From Paenibacillus dendritiformis (lineage in GTDB: Bacteria > Bacillota > Bacilli > Paenibacillales > Paenibacillaceae), in the NCBI RefSeq assembly GCF_021654795.1, contig NZ_AP025344.1:4092501-4156500 (forward strand): 64,000 bases of DNA, given 5' to 3'. This document shows positions 1 through 7,824 of the stretch, piece by piece. Position numbers and translations under genes: made by a program. The notes beneath the pieces were generated by a model. That model saw only the letters and a list, made by a program, of their open reading frames with translations, searched no databases and had not been told where the DNA came from. Position 1 is the first letter of the stretch, and the number at the start of each line of letters is the position of its first letter.

Positions 1-551
1 AAATCCCCTTTCGGTTGTTCATTTCTTCTGTCCAAGCCGCCTTGCTCCCTCGGTTGCTCCGGTCCCGGCAGCTCGTATTGATAGAAGCACAGGTTCAGCC
101 ACTGATTGAATTTATAGCCGGCATTGCGAATCGTCCCGGCATACGTAAAGCCCAGCTTCTCATGCAGGGAAATGCTGCCCCGGTTCGACTCGTCGATGCC
201 GGCGACGAGCGTCTTGTAACCGCGTTCCCCCGCGATGCGGATCATTTCCCGCAACAGCCCGGAACCGATCCCCAAGTGGCGGCATTCGTTATGCACATAG
301 ACCGAATGCTCAACGGTGTATTGATAGGCTGGCCAAGCCCGGAAAGGGCCGAAGGTGGCGAAGCCCATCACCCGGTTCTCCGCCTCATAGACCAGCACGG
401 GAAGGTTGTCCCGCCGCTTCTGCCGGTACCACTCCATCCGCTGCTCCAGCGTATGCGGCTCATAGGAATAGACCGCGGTAGAATGGATTATCGCATCGTT
501 GTAAATGTCCAATATGGAAGGCAAGTCCTGTTCAGTCGCTTCTCGAATCAT
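1..551 (-). CDS. GNAT N-acetyltransferase, phosphinothricin acetyltransferase-like (3' end outside window)
   Basis: Reads from an ATG at 551 toward the left edge with no stop, so at least 183 codons are present and the C terminus is cut off. A ribosome site AGGAG lies about 10 bases upstream of the ATG. The protein opens MIREATEQDLPSILDIYNDA, has the acyl-CoA pyrophosphate loop R-H-L-G-I-G-S-G near residue 100, and an N-x-x-S-x-x-L-H-E-K-L-G-F motif typical of Pat/YwnH-like enzymes that acetylate small amines such as phosphinothricin or methionine sulfoximine. The real substrate cannot be told from sequence. The tail after QWLNLCFYQYEL is longer than usual and rich in Glu, Gln and Arg. Confidence 0.85.
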   Translation of the reverse strand, partial: MIREATEQDLPSILDIYNDAIIHSTAVYSYEPHTLEQRMEWYRQKRRDNLPVLVYEAENRVMGFATFGPFRAWPAYQYTVEHSVYVHNECRHLGIGSGLLREMIRIAGERGYKTLVAGIDESNRGSISLHEKLGFTYAGTIRNAGYKFNQWLNLCFYQYELPGPEQPREQGGLDRRNEQPKGD

Positions 552-652
552 GCTCCGGTCTCCTCTTCGTTCGTACCGGCGGGCAGCGTGCCATGGCGTC
601 CCAACCGGCTATGCCGTAATTATACCAGTTCTTGGCGTCACGGAAAGCTGGA

Positions 653-682
653 AATAAAAAAGAGACGCCTTGGCGCCTCTCT
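653..682 (-). terminator. Rho-independent terminator of the MATE gene
   Basis: On the minus strand a GC stem (AGAG-x-CGCC pairing with GGCG-x-CTCT, two-base loop) is followed by TTTTTTATTT. It sits 50 bases after the MATE stop and ahead of the acetyltransferase. Confidence 0.75.
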
Positions 683-735
683 CTTCCTTGATCTCAAGAT
701 TCCTTCCCCCTCGCCCGTGCGCTCCGGGATCGGCC

Positions 736-2118
736 TTACACTTTGGCCGCCTGTGTACGCGGAAGCGGAGGTTGGCCGGCTTCGGCCGCTTCGGCCCGCT
801 TCAGGAACAGACGCCCCTTCCAGCGGAGCAGGACGAGGATGCCGCGAATGTATTCGTCCGCGATCATGCAGGCGTAGATGCCGACGAGCCCCCAGCCCCA
901 ATGGATGCCTGTCAGGTAGGACAAGCCTGTGGCGACCAGCCACATCGAGAACACGGCCGTCAGCATGACGAACCGGGTATCGCCGACCGCATTGAGGGCG
1001 TTGCCCATCGCCATGTTCAGCATTTTGCCGGGCTGCAGCAGCAGATTGAGCCCGAGCAGCGAGACGCCGAGCGCCACGATCTCCGGATCGGCCGTGAACA
1101 GCCCCAGCAGCGCCCGGCCCGCGAACAGCAGCACGAGCGCATTGACCGTGACGAGCGGCAGGCCGTACAGAAGGGCGCGGTAGGCCCCTCTGTAGGCCTC
1201 CTCCATGCGCCCCGCTCCGAACAGATGGGCAACCTGAATCTGCAGCGCCATCGCGATCGAGGATCCGAGCAGGAAGCAGAACGATTCCAGCGTGTTCATG
1301 TACGTCCGCGCCGCCAGCTCCTGCGGCCCCAGCATCGCGATGAAGGCGAAGATGACGAGCTGGGAGAAAACCCAGCAGGACATGTTGACGCCGAGCGGCC
1401 AGCCAATATACAGGATCTCCTTGAAGCGCGCCCCGTCGAAGCCGAGCATCTCCCGCAGGCGGATGCGATGCCCGAACGACTGGACGAATACATAAGCCAG
1501 CACCGCCGTCGCGAGCAGCCGGCTGATGACGGTCGACAGGGCGACCCCGGTCAGCCCCCACTGCGGGAAGCCGAAGGCGCCGAAGATGAAGCCGTAGTTC
1601 ATGGCGACATGGATGACGTTCATCCCGATGGCGATGATCATCGGCCCCTTCGTATTGCCGGTATTTCGGATAACCGTGCTGAGGGTGGACGTGAGCGCCG
1701 TCAGCACCATGCCGCCGCCGACAATCGAAATATAAGTGTCCGCCAACGGCAGCAGGCTGTCCGGAAGCTGGAGCACCGCCGCGATCGCGCGCGGCTTCGC
1801 GTAGAGCACGAAGCTGAGCGCGAGCCCGATCAGCGCGCTCGCGCTTACCGCCATAACGGCCACGGAACGCGCCTCCTCTTCCTTCCGCGAACCGAGCTTC
1901 TGCGCGATCAGGATGCCGGCCCCGCTCGCCACCGTCATGAAGAGGGTCGTCAGCGCCTGGAACAGCTGGTTGGAGAAGCCGACAACCGCGACCGCATCAT
2001 CCGAGATGCGGCTCACCATCAGCGTATCCGCCGCCCCCAGCAAAAACTGCAGGAACAATTCTATAAAAATCGGCCATGCCAGCACTCCCAGGGCATACCG
2101 ATTCTGTTCTCTTTTCAC
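736..2118 (-). CDS. MATE family multidrug efflux transporter
   Basis: 460-residue integral membrane protein of normal length for the family, with about twelve hydrophobic segments. Family landmarks include the opening WPIFIELFLQFLLGAADTLMVSRISD segment and the internal repeat beginning with the P-L-G-V-N segment near residue 260. MATE proteins expel cationic drugs or metabolites in exchange for Na+ or H+. Start is GTG at 2118 with CGGAGG seven bases upstream. It is divergent from an AraC-type regulator across a 162-base spacer, an arrangement that suggests local control of efflux, although the substrate is unknown. Confidence 0.9.
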   Translation of the reverse strand: MKREQNRYALGVLAWPIFIELFLQFLLGAADTLMVSRISDDAVAVVGFSNQLFQALTTLFMTVASGAGILIAQKLGSRKEEEARSVAVMAVSASALIGLALSFVLYAKPRAIAAVLQLPDSLLPLADTYISIVGGGMVLTALTSTLSTVIRNTGNTKGPMIIAIGMNVIHVAMNYGFIFGAFGFPQWGLTGVALSTVISRLLATAVLAYVFVQSFGHRIRLREMLGFDGARFKEILYIGWPLGVNMSCWVFSQLVIFAFIAMLGPQELAARTYMNTLESFCFLLGSSIAMALQIQVAHLFGAGRMEEAYRGAYRALLYGLPLVTVNALVLLFAGRALLGLFTADPEIVALGVSLLGLNLLLQPGKMLNMAMGNALNAVGDTRFVMLTAVFSMWLVATGLSYLTGIHWGWGLVGIYACMIADEYIRGILVLLRWKGRLFLKRAEAAEAGQPPLPRTQAAKV

Positions 2119-2280
2119 AAATGAAACCTCCGTTATCCTCTTGATGTGGCTGTATATCCTTGTGCAACGACGGATAGAACGTAATCATTATAGATGGTAT
2201 ACTCATCTTGATGTGTCACAATATCAACTTGAACTATCAAGATGCCAACCTGTTCAATTCGGAAAAAGGAGGCTCTTCCA
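2119..2280. promoter_or_regulatory. Divergent MATE/araC control region with repeated CTTGATGTG boxes
   Basis: CTTGATGTG occurs at 2140-2148 and 2207-2215, and CATCTTGAT (2204-2212) is repeated inverted as ATCAAGATG at 2236-2244. Such spaced direct and inverted copies between divergent genes are typical operator sites for the adjacent regulator. A TATACT-like -10 for the rightward gene lies at 2198-2203. Assignment to the AraC protein is inference. Confidence 0.45.
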
Positions 2281-3156
2281 ATGAAAGCGCTGCAGTTCAC
2301 CTTGCCGCCATTGCCCTACTACATTCACAGCGGTTCCGGCACGATGGAAGCCGGTCAAAAGCATGCCAGCCGCCGGAATATCGAAGTGTTCGATCTGCTG
2401 TTCGTGACCGGAGGCTGTCTTTATATGTATGAGGAGGAGCGGGAATATGCGGTCCGTCCGGATCATGTCCTTATTTTGCGGCCGGATCGGACCCACGGGG
2501 CGACGAAGGAATGCATGGAAGCGACAACTTACTTCTGGCTGCATTTCCAGACGGAAGGAGCGTGGGAGGCTCTTGAGGACATGCCGCACTCCACCGCCTT
2601 CGACAGTGAAGCGGCTGTGGCCTCTCCTTTCGCTCCGCGACCGTTCCTCCTGACCTTGCCGCAGTTCGGCAAGCCGCTCCAGCCGGAACGGCTGCGGGAG
2701 GCCCTGCTTCAGCTCCAGGAGCTGCAGGAGGGGATACCCGAGCCGAATACCCCCTGGAAGGAGCAGATGCTGTTCCAGCAGCTGTTCCATCTCCTGTCGG
2801 TATCGGCGGAACAGAACGACCTGTCTCCCGCCGCCGCATGCGCGGAGCGGGCAGCCGCATACTTGCGTCGCCATTACCGGGACGATATCAAGGCCCAATC
2901 GCTTGGCGACAGCCTGAACTTCCACCCGGTCTATATCGCCCGGTGCATGCAGAAGCAGTTCGGCTGCTCGCCGATCGAATATTTGACGCGCTACCGCATC
3001 GAGCAGGCGAAGCTGCTGCTGCACCAGACGGATCTTCCGATCTCGCGCATCGCGGAAGAGGTCGGCTTCCGTCAAGCGGCTTACTTCGCCGCTTGCTTCT
3101 CCCGCTATGAAGGAATGTCGCCGCGCGCATACCGGCAGCAGTTTTTCTGCCATTAA
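2281..3156 (+). CDS. AraC family transcriptional regulator
   Basis: 291 residues from ATG 2281, chosen because AAAGGAGG at 2265-2272 gives eight-base spacing; an upstream in-frame ATG at 2242 has no ribosome site. The N-terminal half is a cupin-like sensor domain (FDLLFVTGGCLYMYEEE, then a DHVLILRPDRTH segment), of the type that binds a small ligand. The C-terminal hundred residues carry the two helix-turn-helix motifs of AraC, ending with the signature I-S-R-I-A-E-E-V-G-F...Y-F-x-x-x-F-x-R-Y-x-G-M-S-P-x-x-Y-R. It probably controls itself and the divergent MATE pump. Confidence 0.88.
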   Translation: MKALQFTLPPLPYYIHSGSGTMEAGQKHASRRNIEVFDLLFVTGGCLYMYEEEREYAVRPDHVLILRPDRTHGATKECMEATTYFWLHFQTEGAWEALEDMPHSTAFDSEAAVASPFAPRPFLLTLPQFGKPLQPERLREALLQLQELQEGIPEPNTPWKEQMLFQQLFHLLSVSAEQNDLSPAAACAERAAAYLRRHYRDDIKAQSLGDSLNFHPVYIARCMQKQFGCSPIEYLTRYRIEQAKLLLHQTDLPISRIAEEVGFRQAAYFAACFSRYEGMSPRAYRQQFFCH

Positions 3157-3169
3157 GGAGCCGGCTCCC

Positions 3170-3190
3170 GCAGACGGGCGGCCCGTCTGC
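3170..3190. terminator. GC-rich perfect hairpin between convergent genes
   Basis: A ten-base perfect stem GCAGACGGGC / GCCCGTCTGC with a one-base centre lies 14 bases after the araC stop. There is no T-run on either side, so it is only a weak terminator candidate. Confidence 0.35.
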
Positions 3191-3276
3191 GAGCGGGCCG
3201 CCGCTGCGGAGCCCCGCGTCTGCCCAAGCCCTCCGGCCCCGCTTGCCCGGGCCGCCCCGTTCCGTCCGGGCCCGCT

Positions 3277-3483
3277 TCAGTGCCCGCATTCATAGATGCG
3301 ATGGCATACCGGACACCGTTCTTCCTGACATGCATTCTCCAGCAGCATGGCCTGCTCGATCAGCTTCTTCAGATCCCGGACGGCCATCGGTCTCGTATAC
3401 TGATCGTCGTCGTCCAGCAGGCAGGCGATCTCCAGCAATCCCGTCTTGAGCTGGCTGCATTGCACCAAGTGATGAATGTTCAT
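3277..3483 (-). CDS. Small zinc-finger-like hypothetical protein
   Basis: 68 residues, start ATG at 3483 preceded by a purine-rich AAGGTGGGGAAGAGAG. The protein has an acidic DDDD patch near residue 25, then a basic helix, and ends C-P-V-C-H-R-I-Y-E-C-G-H, a CxxC-x4-CxH arrangement able to bind one zinc ion. It has no domain I recognise. It converges on the AraC gene and is followed upstream by a regulator gene. The metal-site reading comes from the sequence; any function is unknown. Confidence 0.6.
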   Translation of the reverse strand: MNIHHLVQCSQLKTGLLEIACLLDDDDQYTRPMAVRDLKKLIEQAMLLENACQEERCPVCHRIYECGH

Positions 3484-3561
3484 CTCTCTTCCCCACCTTC
3501 TTCAATCTTTTTGACGCTCTTCGCTTTTGCGTTCTTTATCAAGGTGTTTGTGCCAAGATTG

Positions 3562-3678
3562 CTATCCATGAATAGCACTATTCTGCTGATCGTTCTTCGC
3601 CGCGCTATGGGCATCTCCCTCCTCTCCCGGCGGCCACGCAATCTTGCCTGCCCAACCCTTCGTTATCCGTCTCCCCAT
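3562..3678 (-). CDS. Possible 38-residue small protein
   Basis: ATG at 3678 is preceded by AGGAGT at a six-base gap and opens a short frame (MGRRITKGWAGKIAWPPGEE...) ending at 3562. It is basic at the start and resembles nothing I know. It is reported only because the 380 bases between neighbouring genes are otherwise empty. Confidence 0.22.
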   Translation of the reverse strand: MGRRITKGWAGKIAWPPGEEGDAHSAAKNDQQNSAIHG

Positions 3679-3760
3679 GACGAGACTCCTGCCTCTGCCG
3701 CGGACCGTTCCAAGACTGAAGTATTTATCCGGCAACAGAGAGAGACAGAATCTTATCTCC

Positions 3761-3818
3761 ATACGCATGGTATCCAGGGATAGCGTCGCTTGCCAATAAT
3801 ATACCGCAATGGTATGCT
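3761..3818 (+). promoter_or_regulatory. Promoter and paired palindromic operators of the XRE gene
   Basis: TTGCCA (3790-3795), a 17-base spacer and TATGCT (3813-3818) form a good sigma-A promoter. A palindrome ATACC-gcaat-GGTAT (3801-3815) overlaps the -10, and a related palindrome ATAC-gcatg-GTAT lies at 3761-3773. Two similar operators around a promoter fit autoregulation by the XRE protein encoded next. Confidence 0.55.
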
Positions 3819-3867
3819 GTTTGCAAGTCATGAATCGCGAAAAAACGAGAAAAAGGAGGTCTGGCCG

Positions 3868-4383
3868 TTGACTATCGGAAAGATATTGAAGGAGCTTCGG
3901 GGAAAGCGATCGCTGCGGGAGATTGAACGTGAATCCGGAGTCAGCCATACCTATCTGAGCAGTCTGGAAAAGGGACGCGACCCGCGGACAGGCAAGGAAC
4001 GCAAGCCGACGCCCGACACGTTGAAAAAGCTGGCTCACGTCTACTCCGTACCCTATGAGTGGCTGATGGGCGCCGCCGGATATATGGAGTTCGAGGAAGG
4101 CCTCTCGATTCCCGGCCACGAGAACGGGGCGGCGATGCAGGCGGACGGGACGGAGGACGCAGGCTGGAACTACCGTCCGGGCGGGAACAACCTTGCGCCC
4201 CGCGGCGTCAAGGAGAAAAAGCCGTTCTACGAATTAACGGAGGTGTTGAACGGCACCGTTCCTGTCCATTATTTCGGACAGCCCTTGAGCCGTGAGGATC
4301 TCAAGCGGACTCTTGCCATGCTGGAGGTGCTGTTCCCCGGACGGCGCCCCGCTTCCGATGCGCCGGAGGAAGAGGAACGCTAA
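3868..4383 (+). CDS. XRE (Cro/CI) family helix-turn-helix regulator
   Basis: 171 residues from TTG 3868; AAGGAGG at 3853-3859 sets this start, eight bases away. The DNA-binding domain covers residues 1-65: LRGKRSLREIERESGVSHTYLSSLEKGRD is a standard HTH_3, followed by P-T-P-D-T-L-K-K-L-A and the Y-E-W-L-M-G-A-A-G end of the domain. The remaining hundred residues are charged, with no recognised sensor fold. It probably represses its own promoter through the ATACC...GGTAT palindromes; other targets are unknown. Confidence 0.85.
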   Translation: MTIGKILKELRGKRSLREIERESGVSHTYLSSLEKGRDPRTGKERKPTPDTLKKLAHVYSVPYEWLMGAAGYMEFEEGLSIPGHENGAAMQADGTEDAGWNYRPGGNNLAPRGVKEKKPFYELTEVLNGTVPVHYFGQPLSREDLKRTLAMLEVLFPGRRPASDAPEEEER

Positions 4384-4408
4384 GATGCGGTCTTGCCCGA
4401 ATGCGGCG

Positions 4409-4448
4409 GCGGCCCTCCCGGGTTCGTCCGGGAAGGGCCGCTTCTTTT
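4409..4448. terminator. Strong bidirectional terminator
   Basis: Stem GCGGCCCT-CCCGG / CCGGG-A-AGGGCCGC with a small loop, followed on the plus strand by TTCTTTT. It separates the XRE gene from the convergent YitT-family gene. Confidence 0.8.
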
Positions 4449-5313
4449 AATGAATATTCGCCTTGCTGAAATTGCCGCCCAGCACGTCCGATACGGTCTC
4501 GATCGCGATGAAGGCCTTCGGATCGATATCCTGCACAATCGCCTTCAGCTTCGCCACTTCCAGACGCGTGAGCACGCAATAGATCATTTGCGTATCCTCG
4601 CGCATATAGCCGCCTTGGGCGTAGATGAATGTCGTGTTGCGGCCAAGCCGATCGATAATGGCCTGCGATATTTCTTCGTACTCCGACGAAATGATCGTGG
4701 CCGACTTGGATTCGTTCAGACCTTCGACGACGATATCGATCATTTTGAAGGCAATATAGTACGTGAAGATGGAGTACATCGCCGAATCCCATCCGAATAC
4801 GAAGCCGGCGACGATGAAAATAAAGACGTTGATGATCATGATTAGCTGGCCGACGGGAATGTTGACTTTTTTGGATACCAGAATCGAGACAATCTCCGTT
4901 CCGTCTAGCGATCCGCCGAAGCGGATGACGAGACCGACGCCCGCTCCGAGCATAATGCCGCCGAACATCACGGCAAGGAGCTTCTCATTGGTGAACGCAT
5001 TCACATCGTGAAGAAATGCGGTCGTCAACGACATGACGGCGATGCCGTACAGGGTGGAAAAGCAGAATGTCTTGCCGATCTGCCTGTACCCAAGCATCAG
5101 GAACGGCACATTAAGCAGGAACAGGAATATTCCGAGCTTGAGCGAGGTCGTCTTGGACAAAATGATCGATATCCCGGCGATTCCCCCGTCGATAATGCTG
5201 TTCGGCACCAGAAACAGCTCCAGCGATACGCCCATCAAGACAGCGCCTATCGTAATAAATACAACCCGTTTGATAATATCCAGCAGCTTTGTTTTCTTAT
5301 GAGTGCGAGCCAT
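4447..5313 (-). CDS. YitT family membrane protein (DUF161 + DUF2179)
   Basis: 288 residues from ATG 5313, chosen because GGAGGAG lies five to eight bases upstream; the frame is open to 5388 but has no ribosome site there. Residues 1-200 hold five to six hydrophobic helices of the YitT/DUF161 type, including VPNSIIDGGIAGISIIL and LGAGVGLVIRFGGSLDGTEI. The last ninety residues are a soluble DUF2179 domain (SEYEEISQAIIDRLGRNTT... MIYCVLTRLEVAKLKAIV). Members are common and largely uncharacterised in Bacillales. Translation follows the upstream MarR gene after a hairpin-containing gap. Confidence 0.88.
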   Translation of the reverse strand: MARTHKKTKLLDIIKRVVFITIGAVLMGVSLELFLVPNSIIDGGIAGISIILSKTTSLKLGIFLFLLNVPFLMLGYRQIGKTFCFSTLYGIAVMSLTTAFLHDVNAFTNEKLLAVMFGGIMLGAGVGLVIRFGGSLDGTEIVSILVSKKVNIPVGQLIMIINVFIFIVAGFVFGWDSAMYSIFTYYIAFKMIDIVVEGLNESKSATIISSEYEEISQAIIDRLGRNTTFIYAQGGYMREDTQMIYCVLTRLEVAKLKAIVQDIDPKAFIAIETVSDVLGGNFSKANIH

Positions 5314-5349
5314 AAATCTCCTCCAAACTATAAAAGTAATCGGTATATC

Positions 5350-5379
5350 ATCCCCGTCCAGAGAATCCAGGACGGGGAT
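5350..5379. other. Perfect intergenic hairpin upstream of the YitT gene
   Basis: ATCCCCGTCC (5350-5359) is repeated inverted as GGACGGGGAT (5370-5379) around a ten-base loop. It has no T-run, so it may stabilise or process the transcript between marR and the YitT gene rather than terminate it. Confidence 0.45.
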
Positions 5380-5436
5380 ACGCGCCATGCCATGTGCGGG
5401 CCGGCTCGCCGCTCATGCGAACCCGGCAGCCGCCCT

Positions 5437-5883
5437 CTAGTCTCCGCCTTTATACACGAGCGAGCGGGCCGCCAGCTTCTCGCTCAATCGGACCAGCTGC
5501 TCCAGTTCGCCCTCTTCCAGCAAAGATAAGTAAGCCGTCAGCGTCCGCCTCGATCGGTCCTGCGCCTGCCGCAGCAGATGGTGGCCCGCTTCGGTAATCG
5601 AGACGAGCACGACCCGCCGATCGGACTTGTCTGGGACGCGATCGACGAGCCCGCTGTCGAGCAGCCGATCTATCATCACGGTGACCGCGCTTGAAGTCAC
5701 GCCCAGTTGTTCGGCGAGCATGGACACCTTCCCCGGGCCTCTCCGCTCAATCACATTGAGCAGCGAGTACTGGGCTACCGTCAGCCCCAACTCCTTCACG
5801 TTCGCCATGTCATGCCAGAGCGTGCGCGCCAATACCGTCATGGCCTGTTCATAGCGTTCCACCCACGATGACATGCGTTCCAT
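5437..5883 (-). CDS. MarR family transcriptional regulator
   Basis: 148 residues, normal size. ATG at 5883 follows GAAGGAGTG. The winged helix is clear: L-T-V-A-Q-Y-S-L-L-N-V-I, the recognition segment L-A-E-Q-L-G-V-T-S-S-A-V-T-V-M-I-D-R-L, and the wing V-P-D-K-S-D-R-R-V-V-L-V-S-I-T-E-A-G. MarR proteins are dimeric repressors released by phenolics, drugs or oxidants. The AT-rich palindromes immediately upstream fit autoregulation. The insertion sequence at 6074 now lies 190 bases upstream of it. Confidence 0.88.
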   Translation of the reverse strand: MERMSSWVERYEQAMTVLARTLWHDMANVKELGLTVAQYSLLNVIERRGPGKVSMLAEQLGVTSSAVTVMIDRLLDSGLVDRVPDKSDRRVVLVSITEAGHHLLRQAQDRSRRTLTAYLSLLEEGELEQLVRLSEKLAARSLVYKGGD

Positions 5884-5920
5884 TGTCCCACTCCTTCCCG
5901 CGGCGCCGAGATTATTAAAA

Positions 5921-5970
5921 GATTCATTAATTAAACTATCAATTAATTAAACGATTTAATTATTATATAA
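5921..5970 (-). promoter_or_regulatory. Probable MarR operator/promoter region
   Basis: Three TTAATTA-type palindromic blocks (ATTAATTAAAC, AATTAATTAAAC, TTTAATTATTATATAA) are clustered 40-90 bases upstream of the marR start. AT-rich inverted repeats of this kind are usual MarR binding sites. Confidence 0.5.
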
Positions 5971-6073
5971 GCAAAAAAAAGGAAGAGTCAAGCAGGCCCA
6001 TTTTCCTAATTAAGGGAGTTTTCTTCACTTATTTTACATGAAGCGACATATATCTAAAATTTATTTAATAGTC

Positions 6074-6088
6074 GAATCAATTTCATAA
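6074..6088 (+). repeat. Left terminal inverted repeat of the IS
   Basis: GAATCAATTTCATAA, an exact inverted match to the other end of the element, with AGTC immediately outside. Confidence 0.92.
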
Positions 6089-6143
6089 TGCATAATTACA
6101 AAACTGTAGATTAACCGAATTAAAGTATTTCCTTTTTTGAAAA

Positions 6144-7496
6144 TTATGCAGCTTGCTCTTGGAATTGACGATTTAAACGATCACATGCTAATTTTATACA
6201 ATTGTAAACCAAAGTAACCAAGTTAAAATGAACCTTAGCTTTTTGACCCGTTCGGTGTCTCACATTGTTCAATTGGAAGAATTCCTTCAAGTAAGCATTC
6301 ACTCTTTCGACTGCAGAACGTCTCTTAGCGATTTCTTTCCAATGCTTTGAGCCTCTGGCCGGGGCGGTATATTTTCTAAGATCAGTTGTTATCTTCATTT
6401 TATAGACTTTCTGGCAAAGTGAATCATGCGCCAATGGACAGCTTTCGCATTCTTTCGGTCGAACATATTTGAGTGTTCCATATTTTGAATCGTAGCTGTC
6501 ATAACGATAAGAATGCTCCCTTACACAGGTTGGGGCGAAGTGTTCGTCAAATCCGTCGTGTTCTGGTTCTCGGCGACGGTTATACGCAATTACAGCATGT
6601 GCCTCTGCTTCTCGAACTTGCTTGTATATAGGTTCATAATCGTATCCAGCATCCATGGTTGCGTACTTGAAACTGAAATTCGGATGCTGTGAAGCAACCC
6701 CTTTTAGGAGTGGAATGGCCGCTTTACCGTCATTCAAGCTTCCGGAAGAGAGCAAGGCTCCGAGGATATACTGACTCTGCGTTCCAATGGCAAGATGACC
6801 TTTATAGCCATACCAAAAGACATTTTTTCCATCACTATTTTTCTTGACTCCCCACTGCGGATCAAGAGGCATTTGATCTCGCAAAACATGGAATGATTCA
6901 TTTAATTGAGCGGCAATTTCTTTTTCGAAGATTGGTTTTTGTTCCTCTTCTTCTTGCTTTTGTTTGAGCCAAGCTTCACGTTCGGCTTTTGTTTTTCGCC
7001 CACGCTTTTTTGGCTCAGGTTTTTCCTTTTCTTGCTTCGCAGGTGCCTGATCCCGAGCTTCGATATGGGTCGCATCGATTGCAACCGTATCGTCTGTAAT
7101 GAATCCTTCTGCCATGGCTTGTTCGAGTAACTGCTCTTGCATGTCCTCCAGTGCATGGCTTTGGCTCATCTTGCGCACCAACCGGGAATAGGAAGAGGCC
7201 GAAGGAATCGCTTCTGAAAGCATAAAGCCACAATCCATGCGGAATAAGATGTCATGTTGAAGTCTCTTTATTAAATCTTTAATCGTAGGAATACGTTCAA
7301 CGATTCTAACAATCAAGGAATAGACCATCGCCCTATAATTCACTTCAATGGGGGCACCATAAAAAGATGTTTTCCTGACCAAACGCAAGATCGGAGTGAT
7401 GTCGATTGTAGAAAAAATCTCACGAAAACGATCTTTTTGTTCCATCTCATAAAGCTCTTGCAGGGTAAATAAGCTCTCATGTCGAATATAGGGCAT
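6144..7496 (-). CDS. IS1182-family DDE transposase
   Basis: 450 residues, intact. The N terminus is the DUF772-type domain (LVRKTSFYGAPIEVNYRAM... SVYSRLVRKM region), then a catalytic DDE core: the first Asp in V-A-I-D-A-T-H near residue 142, a lysine-rich insertion around residues 160-190, the second Asp in A-T-M-D-A-G-Y-D, and a Cys cluster C-x2-C-x6-C before the C-terminal R-R-S-A-V-E-R-V-N-A-Y-L-K-E. It catalyses cut-and-paste movement of its own element. ATG at 7496 has a GAGGCG ribosome site. Confidence 0.93.
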   Translation of the reverse strand: MPYIRHESLFTLQELYEMEQKDRFREIFSTIDITPILRLVRKTSFYGAPIEVNYRAMVYSLIVRIVERIPTIKDLIKRLQHDILFRMDCGFMLSEAIPSASSYSRLVRKMSQSHALEDMQEQLLEQAMAEGFITDDTVAIDATHIEARDQAPAKQEKEKPEPKKRGRKTKAEREAWLKQKQEEEEQKPIFEKEIAAQLNESFHVLRDQMPLDPQWGVKKNSDGKNVFWYGYKGHLAIGTQSQYILGALLSSGSLNDGKAAIPLLKGVASQHPNFSFKYATMDAGYDYEPIYKQVREAEAHAVIAYNRRREPEHDGFDEHFAPTCVREHSYRYDSYDSKYGTLKYVRPKECESCPLAHDSLCQKVYKMKITTDLRKYTAPARGSKHWKEIAKRRSAVERVNAYLKEFFQLNNVRHRTGQKAKVHFNLVTLVYNCIKLACDRLNRQFQEQAA

Positions 7497-7609
7497 AGGG
7501 AGTTCGCCTCATCTCTTTGGGTATTGTGTGGATACTTTACTTATTCGAGATTTGGGGAGGTACTCCTTTTTCTGTACCTTAAAAACCCAGTCATAGCAAG
7601 ACTTTCGAT

Positions 7610-7624
7610 TTATGAAATTGATTC
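7610..7624 (-). repeat. Right terminal inverted repeat of the IS
   Basis: The complement reads GAATCAATTTCATAA. AGTC follows directly outside at 7625-7628, matching the copy at 6070-6073. Confidence 0.92.
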
Positions 7625-7681
7625 AGTCATGCGAATTTTGTCGATAAATAATGTACACTCATTTACTCAGGCATCGTCCGC

Positions 7682-7706
7682 TAAAGTAAATGATGTTTCT
7701 CGATTT
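7682..7706 (+). promoter_or_regulatory. Weak sigma-D-like promoter for the chemoreceptor
   Basis: TAAA at 7682-7685 is followed 13-15 bases later by CTCGATTT, a partial match to the motility promoter (TAAA then GCCGATAT). It lies inside the right-hand flank of the IS, so the element may not have removed the native promoter. The match is imperfect. Confidence 0.28.
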
Positions 7707-7824
7707 CGAACGCAGCCATTTTTCAAAAGCAGGGAGGAAAAACGGGGAGACAGGGACAAAGCATAGGTTTATAGTCACAAACAAGCATCAAATCCAATTT
7801 GGTTGGCAAAGGGCGGAGTTCAAC

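Larger units (their letters stand above)
6074..7624. mobile_element. Complete IS1182-like insertion sequence, 1551 bp
   Basis: Both ends carry the same 15-bp sequence inverted, GAATCAATTTCATAA at 6074-6088 and its complement at 7610-7624. AGTC occurs directly outside both ends (6070-6073 and 7625-7628), a four-base target duplication. One uninterrupted transposase gene fills the element. It is more AT-rich than its surroundings and sits between marR and a chemoreceptor gene. The perfect ends, duplication and intact gene indicate recent, probably still functional, insertion. Confidence 0.92.

Noticed and set aside
670..2124. Long plus-strand open frame (484 codons)
   Set aside because: Antisense to the MATE gene; composition is Arg/Gln-rich and low in hydrophobic residues as in GC-rich shadow frames, with no ribosome site.
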